Below are positions 17,311-26,411 of a DNA stretch of 64,000 nucleotides, piece after piece; the stretch's first letter is position 1; every line of letters starts with the position of its first letter. The stretch covers positions 62,001 through 126,000 of the forward strand of contig JAOACR010000018.1 of assembly GCA_026417735.1 (NCBI GenBank). The letters run 5' to 3'. The notes under the pieces are model-generated. The model was given only the letters and a program-made list of their open reading frames with translations, was not told where the DNA came from and did no database searches. The stretch comes from Kiritimatiellia bacterium (GTDB lineage: Bacteria; Verrucomicrobiota; Kiritimatiellia; PWTM01). The translations under genes were made by a program, and so were the position numbers.

Positions 17311-20097
17311 ATGGCCATGGGGATGCCCCGAAGCGTGGTGATGGGGATGCTGGGGGCGGCTCTCGCCGGCTCGGCGGCGGAAAATGTACTGCGCGACCCT
17401 GGCTTTGAGGAGGGCGGGACGGGGTGGTCGCTCGACGCGCTTCATGTCCTAGTGACGAACTCCGCGGCCGCCGCCTCCGGTCGGGTGTGTTTGCGGGGTG
17501 AGACGACCGCTCCCCGCCAGGCTGCCCGGCTGATCCAGACGGTCGAGGTGCGCAGCAACCGCGTCTATCGCTTCCGGGTGCGTGCGCGGGGGACACCCGG
17601 CGTGTTCATGGCGCTGTTCGCGACGTTCCCCCGGCGCACGGCTCGCGAACGGATCGCCGCATGGGATTCCATCTCGCCGCAGTGGCGGACCTTCGAGACG
17701 CCACCGTTCACGCCCTCGGCGGACGGACGGCTGGTGCTCGAGCTGATCTCGCCGTCGTCATTTGCAGGGAAACCAGGACGATTGTGGGTGGACGACGTGG
17801 AGCTGATCGAGGAGGTGCCCCCCCGCGGGGTCGAGCTTTCCGCCGCACAGGGGGTCAACGATGAGCCGGCGCTCACGCGCGGAGCGGACGGAGCGCTGTA
17901 CGCGGCGTGGATCAGTTTTCGGGATGGCCGGGACACGCTGCAGGGGGCGCGCATCGAAGTTGCGGCCGGTGACGATGCGCGCGTGACACATCGCTGGACG
18001 GTGGACGACGGGGGCGGTGACGTCGCGCTGCTTGGCCCTCGGCTCGTGGCGGCGGGCGACGGCGCTGTGCTGGTCTATGCGCGGGAACAGCGTGACGAGT
18101 GGGACATCGCGGTGGTGAAACTGAGCGCTCGCGGTCCGGAATTCCGCCAGCTGCTGGAGGATGGTGGAACGGATGTGGATCCGGCGGTCGCGTCGCATCG
18201 TGACCTGGTGTGGGTTGCCTGGGAGGGTAGCCGGGACGGCCGGCGACGGATCGGCGTCAGAGCCGTTGTGGGAGGGCGGGCCGGGCCGATCGAGTGGCTG
18301 AGCGACCCCTCGGTGAACGCGTGCGACCCGGCGATTGCGGTGACCGCGGCCGGCGAAGTGGTGGTGGCGTGGCACGACTTCCGGAACGGACGCGTGGACA
18401 TCTGGGCACGGTCGCGCGAGGCGCGAACTGGCGGCTGGTCGCCGGCGCGGCGGCTCACCACTGCTCCGGCGATTGACCGGCATCCGCTGCTTCTGGCGCG
18501 CGGCGACGAGGTCTGGATGCTGTACGAGACCGCGCAGGTGAGCGAGTACCGCGTCGGAGCGACGATTGGTCGCCGCCTCCGGCTGGTGCGGATCACGCCG
18601 CAGGGGGTGGAGGAGCCGGCGGCGGGCGACGGGCCGCTCGCCGAGGGCAGTGAGGGGCCCGCGGCGGCGTTTGATGAGTCGGGACGGCTCTGGGTCGCGT
18701 GGTTGGCGGCGGTGGCCGGGCCGAAACCGCGCGACTGGAACGTGAAGCTCGCCGCGTTCGCGGGGGACCGCTGGTCGGCCGCGCGGGAGGTTTCTTCGCT
18801 GAAGGGCATGGACCGCCGCCCGGGTTTGGCGGTCGTCGGCGGGACGGTGTGGGTACTTCATCAGTACGACAACATGCCGGCGAACTGGCCGAACGAAGCC
18901 GCCGCGGATCTCGCGCGCAGCGACGTGCGTCTGGCGGGCGTCCCGGCGGATGCGCCGCCCGCGGCGCCGCCGACGTGGCAATGCGCGACCGAATCGGCCG
19001 AGGCGTTTCCGCCAGCTGACCTGCGCGAGGCGCGCGGTGAGGAGACGCCGGGATGGTGGGTGGAACATCGCGGACACCGATGGCGATTGTTTTTCGGAGA
19101 CCTGCACGAGCACAGCGACGTGTCCCCGTGCGGTCGCACCCGGGATCAGAGCGTCGACGAGAGCTACCAGCACATGCGCGACCTCGCCGTCCACGATTTC
19201 GCCTGCGTGACGGACCACGGGTATGCGATCAACTCGTATCTGTGGCGCTACCTCGCGAAGCTCGCGCGCGCGAACGAAGACCGCGGTCGGTTCCTCACGT
19301 TTCTCGGGCAGGAGTGGACCTCATCGTTCGAAGAGTACAGCGCGAACCATCCGTATGGTTTTTACGGGCACCGGAACCTGATCCTGGGCGACCCGCGCTT
19401 TCCGCGCTGGTGGAACGAGAAGAACCGGCAGACGCCGGCACAGCTCTGGGAGGACCTGCGGCGAATGAACGCCGACTTTGTCACCATCCCGCATCAGCTC
19501 GCCGACACCGGCAACGTGCCGACGGACTGGTCGTTCGTGGACGAAACCGCGCAACCGGTTGCGGAGATTTTTCAGACGCGCGGTTCCTACGAGCATGAGG
19601 GCGCGCCGCGACAGGCTCGGGCGACGACGCCGAGGGGCTGGTTTCTGCAGGATGCGTGGGCGCGGGGGATCGTGATCGGGGTGATCGCGAGCCCTGACCA
19701 CGGTGGCGGGTACGGAAAAGCCTGCGTGTACGCGACCGAGCTGAGCCGGGCTGCGATCCTGGAGGCGCTGCGGGCGCGCCGCTGCTACGGTACCACCGGC
19801 GCGAAAATTCTGCTCGATGTGCGGGTCGGGGGGTGTTTCATGGGCGAAGCCTCGCGCAGCCGGCCGCCACCGACGGTGCCGGTGGAGGTTCGCGTGCTGG
19901 CGCCGGCGGAAATTGCACGTGTGGACGTCTGTCGCAACAACGTGTTCATCTACTCGCGCGAGGTCGGCGCGCGGCAATCTGAGTTCACTTATGTGGACCG
20001 TGAGGTGCCCGCCGGCCCGGTGTGGTACTACGTGCGGGTGCAACAGACGGACGGCGAGCTGGCCTGGACCAGCCCGGTATGGTGGGGGGCGCGATGA
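17311..20097 (+). CDS. Secreted multidomain protein: carbohydrate-binding-like, propeller and PHP/DUF3604-like domain
   Basis: A 928-residue exported protein (signal MGMLGAALAGSAAE). An N-terminal beta-sandwich (about 24-170; NVLRDPGFEEGG) resembles CBM4/9-type modules; residues 180-550 hold sialidase/propeller-like repeats with phrases such as VVVAWHDFRNGRVDIWA. The C-terminal domain has PHP-type metal motifs: D597-L-H599-E-H601 in FGDLHEHSD, TDH at 634-636 and PDH at 795-797. PHP domains are metal-dependent phosphoesterases or hydrolases; DUF3604 proteins share the GDLHxH motif. Substrate unknown. ATG 17311 is preceded by AGAAGG. Its stop overlaps the next start by ATGA, so it is coupled to the heparinase-like gene. 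Confidence 0.78.
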   Translation: MAMGMPRSVVMGMLGAALAGSAAENVLRDPGFEEGGTGWSLDALHVLVTNSAAAASGRVCLRGETTAPRQAARLIQTVEVRSNRVYRFRVRARGTPGVFMALFATFPRRTARERIAAWDSISPQWRTFETPPFTPSADGRLVLELISPSSFAGKPGRLWVDDVELIEEVPPRGVELSAAQGVNDEPALTRGADGALYAAWISFRDGRDTLQGARIEVAAGDDARVTHRWTVDDGGGDVALLGPRLVAAGDGAVLVYAREQRDEWDIAVVKLSARGPEFRQLLEDGGTDVDPAVASHRDLVWVAWEGSRDGRRRIGVRAVVGGRAGPIEWLSDPSVNACDPAIAVTAAGEVVVAWHDFRNGRVDIWARSREARTGGWSPARRLTTAPAIDRHPLLLARGDEVWMLYETAQVSEYRVGATIGRRLRLVRITPQGVEEPAAGDGPLAEGSEGPAAAFDESGRLWVAWLAAVAGPKPRDWNVKLAAFAGDRWSAAREVSSLKGMDRRPGLAVVGGTVWVLHQYDNMPANWPNEAAADLARSDVRLAGVPADAPPAAPPTWQCATESAEAFPPADLREARGEETPGWWVEHRGHRWRLFFGDLHEHSDVSPCGRTRDQSVDESYQHMRDLAVHDFACVTDHGYAINSYLWRYLAKLARANEDRGRFLTFLGQEWTSSFEEYSANHPYGFYGHRNLILGDPRFPRWWNEKNRQTPAQLWEDLRRMNADFVTIPHQLADTGNVPTDWSFVDETAQPVAEIFQTRGSYEHEGAPRQARATTPRGWFLQDAWARGIVIGVIASPDHGGGYGKACVYATELSRAAILEALRARRCYGTTGAKILLDVRVGGCFMGEASRSRPPPTVPVEVRVLAPAEIARVDVCRNNVFIYSREVGARQSEFTYVDREVPAGPVWYYVRVQQTDGELAWTSPVWWGAR

Positions 20098-21971
20098 GCG
20101 GGCGTGGAGCATGGGCGGCCGCGGCGCTGGCATTGGTGGCAGCCGCTGGCGGAGCGGCGCCGGAACCGCCGGCCGGGCTGGCCGAAAACCTTCGGCCGGC
20201 GCATCCGCGGCTGTGGCTCACCGACGAACGGCTCACGGAATTGCAGCGGGCGGCGGTAACCGATCCGACGCTGGCGGGCTGGGCCGCGAGGGTGGTGGAG
20301 TCGGCCCGGAGGCTCACGGGCGCGCGGCCGCCCCCCTACCAGCTCAGCAGTTCGCGGGGGCTGCTGCTCGAGATCAGCCGCCGGCATCTGGACGCGATCG
20401 CGACGCTCGCATTTGCGTGGCGCTGGACCAACGAAGCCGCGTTCGAGGCGGCCGCGCGACGCTTTCTGCTGAACGCGTGCGAGTTTCCGGACTGGCATCC
20501 CGATCACTTTCTTGACACCGCGGAAATGACCTGCGCGGTCGCGCTTGGTTATGACTGGCTGTACGGGGCGCTCGACCGCGACACGCGGCGGCGGATCGAA
20601 GAGGCGCTCATCCGCCACGGCCTCGAGCCGGGCCGCCGCGCCTACGCGGGCGAGGCCCGCTACGGGTGGTGGACGCGCGTCAGCCACAACTGGAACCTTG
20701 TCTGCAACGGAGGACTGCTGGCCGGCGCGCTCGCGATCGGCGACGTTCACCCGCTCTGGCTCAATACGATCGTTCGGTCCGCCGTCACCTCGATGCCCCG
20801 CGCGCTGGCGAGCTACGCGCCAGACGGCGGGTGGGGGGAGGGCCCCAGTTACTGGAACTACGCGACCACTTATGTCGCGTTGGGCTTGGACGCGCTGCGG
20901 ACGGCGCTGGGGACCGACTTCGGCCTCTCGCGGTCGCCGGGGCTGTCCAGCGCGGCGGTCGTCCCCCTTCCGTGGGTCGGCCCCACGGGCCTCTACTTCA
21001 ATTTCGCCGACGCGAGCGAACGGGCGCGTCGCCGCCCGGCCGGCTGCGTGATGTGGCTGGCGCGCGCGTTCAATGACCGTGCGGCGGCGGCGGACGAGCA
21101 CGCGCAGATCGCTGCCGGCGGCGCGCCCTCACCGTGGCATGTGGTCTGGTATGTGCCCGCGCCGCGGCAGCGGGCGCCGCGTCCGCTCGATCTGTGTGTG
21201 CGCGGCGAGATTCCGGTGGTCACGATGGGCGGGAACCTGGGGGATTCCAATGCGCTGTGGGTGGCGGTGAAGGCAGGTCACAACCGAATCAACCACGGAC
21301 ATCTCGACCTCGGCACGTTCGTGCTGGACGCGCTCGGCCGACGATGGGTGCTGGACCTCGGCAAGGACAGCTACAGTCTTCCCGGCTACTTTGGTCGGAA
21401 TCGGTGGCGATACTTCCGCAACGGCAGCGAAAGCCACGCGGTCCCGCTGATCCGCGGGCGAGGGCAGTCGCCGGAGGGCGTCTCGACGGTAGAGCGGTTC
21501 GATAGCACGCCCGAGGCCGCCGCGGTGGTGCTGGATCTGACGCGGGCGTACGGGCCGCCGGTGCGGCGGTTCCGGCGCGGCGTCGCGCTCGTCGCCGCGC
21601 GCCGGGCGGTGACCGTGCGGGACGAGCTCGAGTTGGAGGAGGCCGCGGAGGTGCGGTGGGGATTTGTCACCGGCGCGGAGATTCGAACGGACGGTGACCG
21701 CCGCGTCACTCTTCGCGCCGGCGGTGCGGAGGTGGTGCTGCGCGCGCTGGGGCCGGAGACCGCGTCGTGGCGTGTGAGCAGCGCGGAGCGGCCCTCACCG
21801 GAGGAGCGCAACCGGGGTCTGGTGCGGTTGGATCTGGTCTGTGCGCCGGCCGCCGCCCATCGGATCGTGGTGGTGTTCGCGCCGGTGTGGCCGGACGGGG
21901 CACGCGACGACGCCGTCGCGCCGCCGCTCGACGGCGGGCCGTTGCTTTTGTCCAACGGCGAAGCGCGCTGA
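20094..21971 (+). CDS. Secreted heparinase II/III family polysaccharide lyase
   Basis: A 625-residue protein with a signal peptide (AAAALALVAAAGGAA). An alpha/alpha-toroid N-terminal part (about 30-330; YDWLYGALDRDTRRRIEEAL, SHNWNLVCNGG) is followed by a beta-sandwich of the heparinase II/III type, starting near residue 395 with HNRINHGHLDLGTFVL and continuing with GRRWVLDLGKDSY. Such lyases cleave uronate-containing glycans by beta-elimination; the PL subfamily and substrate cannot be told by eye. The ATG at 20094 overlaps the preceding stop by four bases (ATGA). The open frame extends to 20022, but that part overlaps the previous gene. It closes the glycan block. Confidence 0.88.
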   Translation: MSGRGAWAAAALALVAAAGGAAPEPPAGLAENLRPAHPRLWLTDERLTELQRAAVTDPTLAGWAARVVESARRLTGARPPPYQLSSSRGLLLEISRRHLDAIATLAFAWRWTNEAAFEAAARRFLLNACEFPDWHPDHFLDTAEMTCAVALGYDWLYGALDRDTRRRIEEALIRHGLEPGRRAYAGEARYGWWTRVSHNWNLVCNGGLLAGALAIGDVHPLWLNTIVRSAVTSMPRALASYAPDGGWGEGPSYWNYATTYVALGLDALRTALGTDFGLSRSPGLSSAAVVPLPWVGPTGLYFNFADASERARRRPAGCVMWLARAFNDRAAAADEHAQIAAGGAPSPWHVVWYVPAPRQRAPRPLDLCVRGEIPVVTMGGNLGDSNALWVAVKAGHNRINHGHLDLGTFVLDALGRRWVLDLGKDSYSLPGYFGRNRWRYFRNGSESHAVPLIRGRGQSPEGVSTVERFDSTPEAAAVVLDLTRAYGPPVRRFRRGVALVAARRAVTVRDELELEEAAEVRWGFVTGAEIRTDGDRRVTLRAGGAEVVLRALGPETASWRVSSAERPSPEERNRGLVRLDLVCAPAAAHRIVVVFAPVWPDGARDDAVAPPLDGGPLLLSNGEAR

Positions 21972-22063
21972 CCTCGGAGGGCGGTGTCGGCGCCGGAGTT
22001 GCCCCGGTTGCGCTCGCCCGCAATCGGCTGGCTCTGCGTCGTGAAAAAGGTTAGAGAAAGACC

Positions 22064-23158
22064 ATGTTCGATGCTCGCGAGCTGCTTGCCGAGATGGTGC
22101 GACTCGGCGCGTCGGACCTGGTGTTGACGGTGGGCGCGCCGCCTCAAATGCGCGTTCATGGCTTGCTCACACCGTGGGGCGACCGGCCGCTCTCGCGGGA
22201 CGACACCCGTCAACTGGCGCAGTCGTTCATGCAGGACCGCCACTGGGTTTCGTTTGACGAGCGCGGCAGCGCGGATCTGGCCGCATCGCTCGACGACACC
22301 GCGCGGTTTCGCGTGCATGTGTTCAAACAGCAGGGCGCGGTGGCGCTGGCGATCCGCCAGATCGCGACGCAGATTCCGCCGTTCGAGGCGTTGGGGCTGC
22401 CCGCGTCCGTGCGCGACTTCGCGATGGCGCCGTTTGGGTTGGTGCTGATCACGGGGCCCGCCGGCAGTGGTAAGTCCACCACGCTGGCCGCGCTGATTGA
22501 CCACATCAATCATCATCGTCAGGGACATGTGATCTGCCTCGAAGACCCGATCGAGTACGTTCACCGCCACCGGCGCTGCACCATCGAACAGATCGAGATC
22601 GGAGAGGACGCTCCGACGTTCGCGGAGGCGCTGCGCAACGTGTTCCGTCAGACGCCGGACGTGATCATGGTCGGCGAAATGCGCGACCGGGAGACCATTG
22701 CGCTGGCGCTGACGCTCGCGGAGACGGGCCATCTCATCCTTGCGACACTGCACACACAGGACACCGCGAACGCGATCAACCGGGTGGTGGACACCTTTCC
22801 GGCCGACCAGCAGCAGCAGATTTTGATGCAGCTGTCGATGACGCTGGTGGGCATCTGTTCGCAGCAGCTGCTCATCGCGACCGACCACCGCCGCCGCGTG
22901 TTGGCCTGCGAGGTGTTGAAAGCGAACAGCGCGATCCGCAATCTGATCCGGGAGGGGGCGATCCAGCAGATTTACTCGGTGCTGCAGATCGGCCGAGGCG
23001 AAGGCATGCAGACGATGGAGGACTCGCTGTGGCAACTGCACGCGCTGGGACTGATCACGGAGGAGCAGGCGATGAGCCGGTCGGGGCGACCGAAGGAGAT
23101 GCAGAGACTGCTGCAGACGCGGGGGCGGTCCGGCGGGCGGGAGGGCACAACGCGATGA
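22064..23158 (+). CDS. pilT: Type IV pilus retraction ATPase PilT-like
   Basis: A 364-residue cytoplasmic ATPase that depolymerises type IV pili or drives related machines. Seen: Walker A GPAGSGKST (131-139), the Asp/His box ICLEDPIEY, Walker B VIMVGEMRD, the His box HLILATLHT, and the PilT hallmark AIRNLIREG near the C-terminus. The N-terminal domain (LVLTVGAPPQMRVHG) is typical. Length matches PilT. The start ATG at 22064 follows an AG-rich stretch. The stop overlaps the secretin start by four bases, opening a pilT-secretin-gspE-gspF operon. Confidence 0.93.
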   Translation: MFDARELLAEMVRLGASDLVLTVGAPPQMRVHGLLTPWGDRPLSRDDTRQLAQSFMQDRHWVSFDERGSADLAASLDDTARFRVHVFKQQGAVALAIRQIATQIPPFEALGLPASVRDFAMAPFGLVLITGPAGSGKSTTLAALIDHINHHRQGHVICLEDPIEYVHRHRRCTIEQIEIGEDAPTFAEALRNVFRQTPDVIMVGEMRDRETIALALTLAETGHLILATLHTQDTANAINRVVDTFPADQQQQILMQLSMTLVGICSQQLLIATDHRRRVLACEVLKANSAIRNLIREGAIQQIYSVLQIGRGEGMQTMEDSLWQLHALGLITEEQAMSRSGRPKEMQRLLQTRGRSGGREGTTR

Positions 23159-24633
23159 GGTGCCGGTGGTCGGGGCTGCTGGGGGGAGTCGCGCTGCTGC
23201 TGGGAAGGGGGTGGGAGCCCGCGGCCTCGCAGGCGCCCGCGACGGCTGCGCCGCCTGCCGCGGTGATCCCGCCTTCCATCGAGACGGATCTCGTCACCCT
23301 CAACATTCAGGACGCGGACATTCAGCAGGTGCTCGAAGCGTTTCGGCGTCAGACCGGCCGCAACATCGTGATCGGTCCCGAGGTGCGCGGAACCGTGAAC
23401 GTCCGCGTGGACAACCTGGCGTGGGACCGGGCGCTGGACGTAATCCTGCGGCCCTACGGGTTCACGTATGAGCTGGCCGACGGCGTGATCATCGTGACGA
23501 AGGCAGATCCTTCGAAGGCTGCTTCCGCCGCGGCGGAGCCGGTGTTGGTGAAGGTGTTCCAGCTGAAGTACCTCGACGCCTCGGACCTGGAGGACGTGAT
23601 TCGGCCGCATCTGAGCTCGGGGGGCTCGATGGTGGTGCTGCGGCCGCTGGGGCAGTACTGGGAGCCGGAGACCGCCTCGGGGGGAGGGTCGCGCGGAGCG
23701 GGCTCCGGGCCGGACACCGCGCTGGCGCGCGGCCGCCGTACGCTGGAGTCCAAGGCGGTGGTGCGCAGCAAGCGGTTCATCGTGCGCGACACCGCAGCGG
23801 TGCTGAAAGTGGTCGAGCAGCTCGTCGAACAGTTGGACGTGCCCTCGCCGCAGGTGCTGATCGAGGCCCGGTTCGTCGAGGTGAGCTCCGATGCGGCGCG
23901 CGACCTGGGGATTCAGTTGGATGTGGAGCGGGTGTTTCTGAACGGCCGGAACGTTCAGCGGGTGCTGGGAGAGTCGCTTACGCTCGACGCTCGTCCGAGG
24001 GTGCTGCCGACCGACGCGCCCTTCACCGCGATGCGGCCGTTCACAACCGGAGGCCAGCTCTTCTTCCAGCAGCTCACCGACGTGCAATACTCCATTCTGT
24101 TGCATGCGCTGGAAGACATTCTGGGCGCGAACGTGCTCTCCTCACCCCGCATCGTAACGCTGAACAACCAGGAGGCGCGGATCCTGGTGGGCGAGAAGTT
24201 TCCGATTTTGACCTACCAGAACACCCCGGTGGGGGGCGGCAGCGTGCAGACGCAGGTGACGCTCGAGTATTACGAAAAAATCGGGATCCAGCTGGCGGTT
24301 GTGCCGCAGATTTGCGACGGAGGCCGAATCAGCATGATCGTGCGGCCGTCGGTGTCGGACCGCATTTCGCTGGTGGAGACCTATCCGGTGCTCTCGACGC
24401 GCGAAGCGGAGACGCAGATCATGCTGCGCAGCGGCGAGACCATTGTGATCGGTGGGCTCGTGCGTGAGCGCGAGCGCAGCGAAACGTTCCGGGTGCCGCT
24501 GCTGGGGGAAATTCCGCTGCTTGGCGCACTGTTCCGGCGGGAGACCAAGGTGAAGGACAAGGTCGACCTGTTGATCTTCCTGACCGCGACAATCCTCGAG
24601 CCGGGCGCCGCAACGGCGACGCCGGCGCCGTAG
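23155..24633 (+). CDS. Secretin (GspD/PilQ family)
   Basis: A 492-residue outer-membrane secretin, the gated pore of type II secretion or type IV pilus systems. After a signal sequence (LLGGVALLLGRGWEPAASQ) comes an N0/STN-like domain (LVTLNIQDADIQQVLEAF), an N1/N3-like region with a glycine-rich insertion (about residues 175-195), and the secretin core with VLSSPRIVTLNNQEARI and the late GGLVRERER. Shorter than most GspD because it has few N-domain repeats, closer to PilQ size. Start ATG 23155 overlaps the pilT stop (ATGA). Whether it serves secretion or pili is undecided; the ATPase/platform neighbours fit both. Confidence 0.88.
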   Translation: MRCRWSGLLGGVALLLGRGWEPAASQAPATAAPPAAVIPPSIETDLVTLNIQDADIQQVLEAFRRQTGRNIVIGPEVRGTVNVRVDNLAWDRALDVILRPYGFTYELADGVIIVTKADPSKAASAAAEPVLVKVFQLKYLDASDLEDVIRPHLSSGGSMVVLRPLGQYWEPETASGGGSRGAGSGPDTALARGRRTLESKAVVRSKRFIVRDTAAVLKVVEQLVEQLDVPSPQVLIEARFVEVSSDAARDLGIQLDVERVFLNGRNVQRVLGESLTLDARPRVLPTDAPFTAMRPFTTGGQLFFQQLTDVQYSILLHALEDILGANVLSSPRIVTLNNQEARILVGEKFPILTYQNTPVGGGSVQTQVTLEYYEKIGIQLAVVPQICDGGRISMIVRPSVSDRISLVETYPVLSTREAETQIMLRSGETIVIGGLVRERERSETFRVPLLGEIPLLGALFRRETKVKDKVDLLIFLTATILEPGAATATPAP

Positions 24634-24640
24634 CGTTGCA

Positions 24641-26410
24641 ATGACGGCGGGAGACGCCACGGTGCCGTCCGCGAACGCGGCGCGGGTGCCCGCTGCAGCG
24701 CGGCGACTCTGCGACCGTCTGCGCGGGCTCGGGCGGTTGACCGCGGAGCAGGTGGAGCGCGTGTTCGAGGTCGTTGTACAGAGCGGCCGGCCCGCGGGGG
24801 ATGTGATTGTTGACCTCGGCCTCGCGAGCGAGGACGACGTCGGCCGCGCGCTCGCGGAGATCTACGGGCTGCCGTTTCTGGAGCTCGGCCCCGACTTCAA
24901 GCTTCAGCCCGAAGATGTCGCGTTAGTGCCGGAACGGGTCGCCCGGCGGCACCTTGTGTGCGCGTTCCGGAGAGCCGGGGAAACATTTCTGACGCTGGTG
25001 ATGAAGGACCCGCTCGACCTGGCAGCGGTCGACGCGGTGCGCTCGCTCACCTCAATGGAAATCCGCCGGGCGGTGAGCACCGCGGAGCGCATCCGGCGGG
25101 TGATCGAGCGCGAGTACCGGCCCGACGCGCACATCGAGCGGAACCTGCAGGACATCGTTCAGACCGAACAAGTGGAAAGCGGCCCCCTCGAACCGGCCGA
25201 AGCCGCGCTGGACGAGGACCAACTGCGCATTCTCGCGAACGACGCGCCGGTGGTGAAATTCGTGAACCTGTTGCTGATGCAGGCGGTGCGCGACCGCGCC
25301 AGCGACATTCACCTGGAGCCCGGAGAAACGGACGTGCGGATCCGCTTCCGGGTGGACGGGGTGCTGCGCGAGGTGACCCCGCCCCCCCGCCGGCTCTATC
25401 CGGCGATCGTCACCCGGATCAAGATCCTCGCGGAGATGGACATCTCTGAGCGTCGGATCCCGCTCGACGGCCGGCTGAAGTTCCGGCTCCAGGGGCGCGA
25501 AATTGACGTGCGCGTCTCGTCGCTGCCCTTGGTGTTCGGCGAAAAAATCGTGATGCGGATTTTGGACCGTGCCTCGCTGGTGGTCGACCTGGACAAGATC
25601 GGTTTCGATCCGCCGGAAATGCTGCACCGTTTCAAGAAGATCCTCGAGTCGCCGAACGGTATCATCCTGCTGACCGGTCCGACCGGCAGCGGCAAGACGA
25701 CGACGCTGTACAGCGCGCTCAGCTATCTGAACAGCCCCGAGGTGAACATCCAAACGGTAGAGGACCCGGTCGAGTATGTGCTGAAGGGCATCAACCAGAC
25801 CCACGTGCACGCGAAGGTCGGCATGACATTCGCGAACGCACTGCGCGCGATTCTGCGGCAGGATCCGGACATCTGCCTGATCGGGGAGATTCGCGACGAG
25901 GAGACCGCTCGCATCGCGATGCAGGCGTCGCTGACCGGTCACCTGGTGCTCAGTACGCTGCACACGAACGATGCGCCCTCCGCATTCAGCCGGCTCCGGG
26001 ACATCGGCATCGAGCCATATCTGATCGCGGCGACGCTGCGGCTGGTGATTGCACAGCGGTTGATCCGGCTGATCTGCCCGCGCTGTCGGCGCGAGACCAC
26101 GCCCACCGACGAACAACGGGCCGCGTTGGAGGCGGTCTGGCCGGAGTCGCGCCACTGGACGTTCTACCGTGGGGAGGGGTGCGAGGCTTGCGGCCGCACC
26201 GGCTATCGAGGCCGGCAGGCGGTGTTTGAGTTTCTTGAGGTGACCACGCCGATCCGAGAGCTGATCGTGCGGCGAGCCAGCGACGTCGAGATGCGCGAGG
26301 CGGCGATCCGGCTCGGCATGGAGACGCTGGTCCGCAACAGCCTCCGCAAGCTCGAGCGCGGGCTGACCACTGTCGAGGAGGCGATGGCGATCTGGCCGAC
26401 GGAGGACTGA
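24641..26410 (+). CDS. gspE: GspE/PilB assembly ATPase
   Basis: A 589-residue hexameric ATPase that powers pseudopilus or pilus assembly. An N-terminal MshEN/GspE-N domain (about 30-150) precedes the ATPase domain with Walker A GPTGSGKTT (346-354, K352), Asp box VEDPVEY, Walker B CLIGEIRDEET and His box HLVLSTLHT. The zinc tetracysteine is present: C479-P-R-C482 and C514-E-A-C517. It lies seven bases after the secretin and one base before gspF, so the operon is tight. ATG 24641 has no strong ribosome binding site, consistent with coupling. Confidence 0.93.
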   Translation: MTAGDATVPSANAARVPAAARRLCDRLRGLGRLTAEQVERVFEVVVQSGRPAGDVIVDLGLASEDDVGRALAEIYGLPFLELGPDFKLQPEDVALVPERVARRHLVCAFRRAGETFLTLVMKDPLDLAAVDAVRSLTSMEIRRAVSTAERIRRVIEREYRPDAHIERNLQDIVQTEQVESGPLEPAEAALDEDQLRILANDAPVVKFVNLLLMQAVRDRASDIHLEPGETDVRIRFRVDGVLREVTPPPRRLYPAIVTRIKILAEMDISERRIPLDGRLKFRLQGREIDVRVSSLPLVFGEKIVMRILDRASLVVDLDKIGFDPPEMLHRFKKILESPNGIILLTGPTGSGKTTTLYSALSYLNSPEVNIQTVEDPVEYVLKGINQTHVHAKVGMTFANALRAILRQDPDICLIGEIRDEETARIAMQASLTGHLVLSTLHTNDAPSAFSRLRDIGIEPYLIAATLRLVIAQRLIRLICPRCRRETTPTDEQRAALEAVWPESRHWTFYRGEGCEACGRTGYRGRQAVFEFLEVTTPIRELIVRRASDVEMREAAIRLGMETLVRNSLRKLERGLTTVEEAMAIWPTED

Positions 26411-26411
26411 C

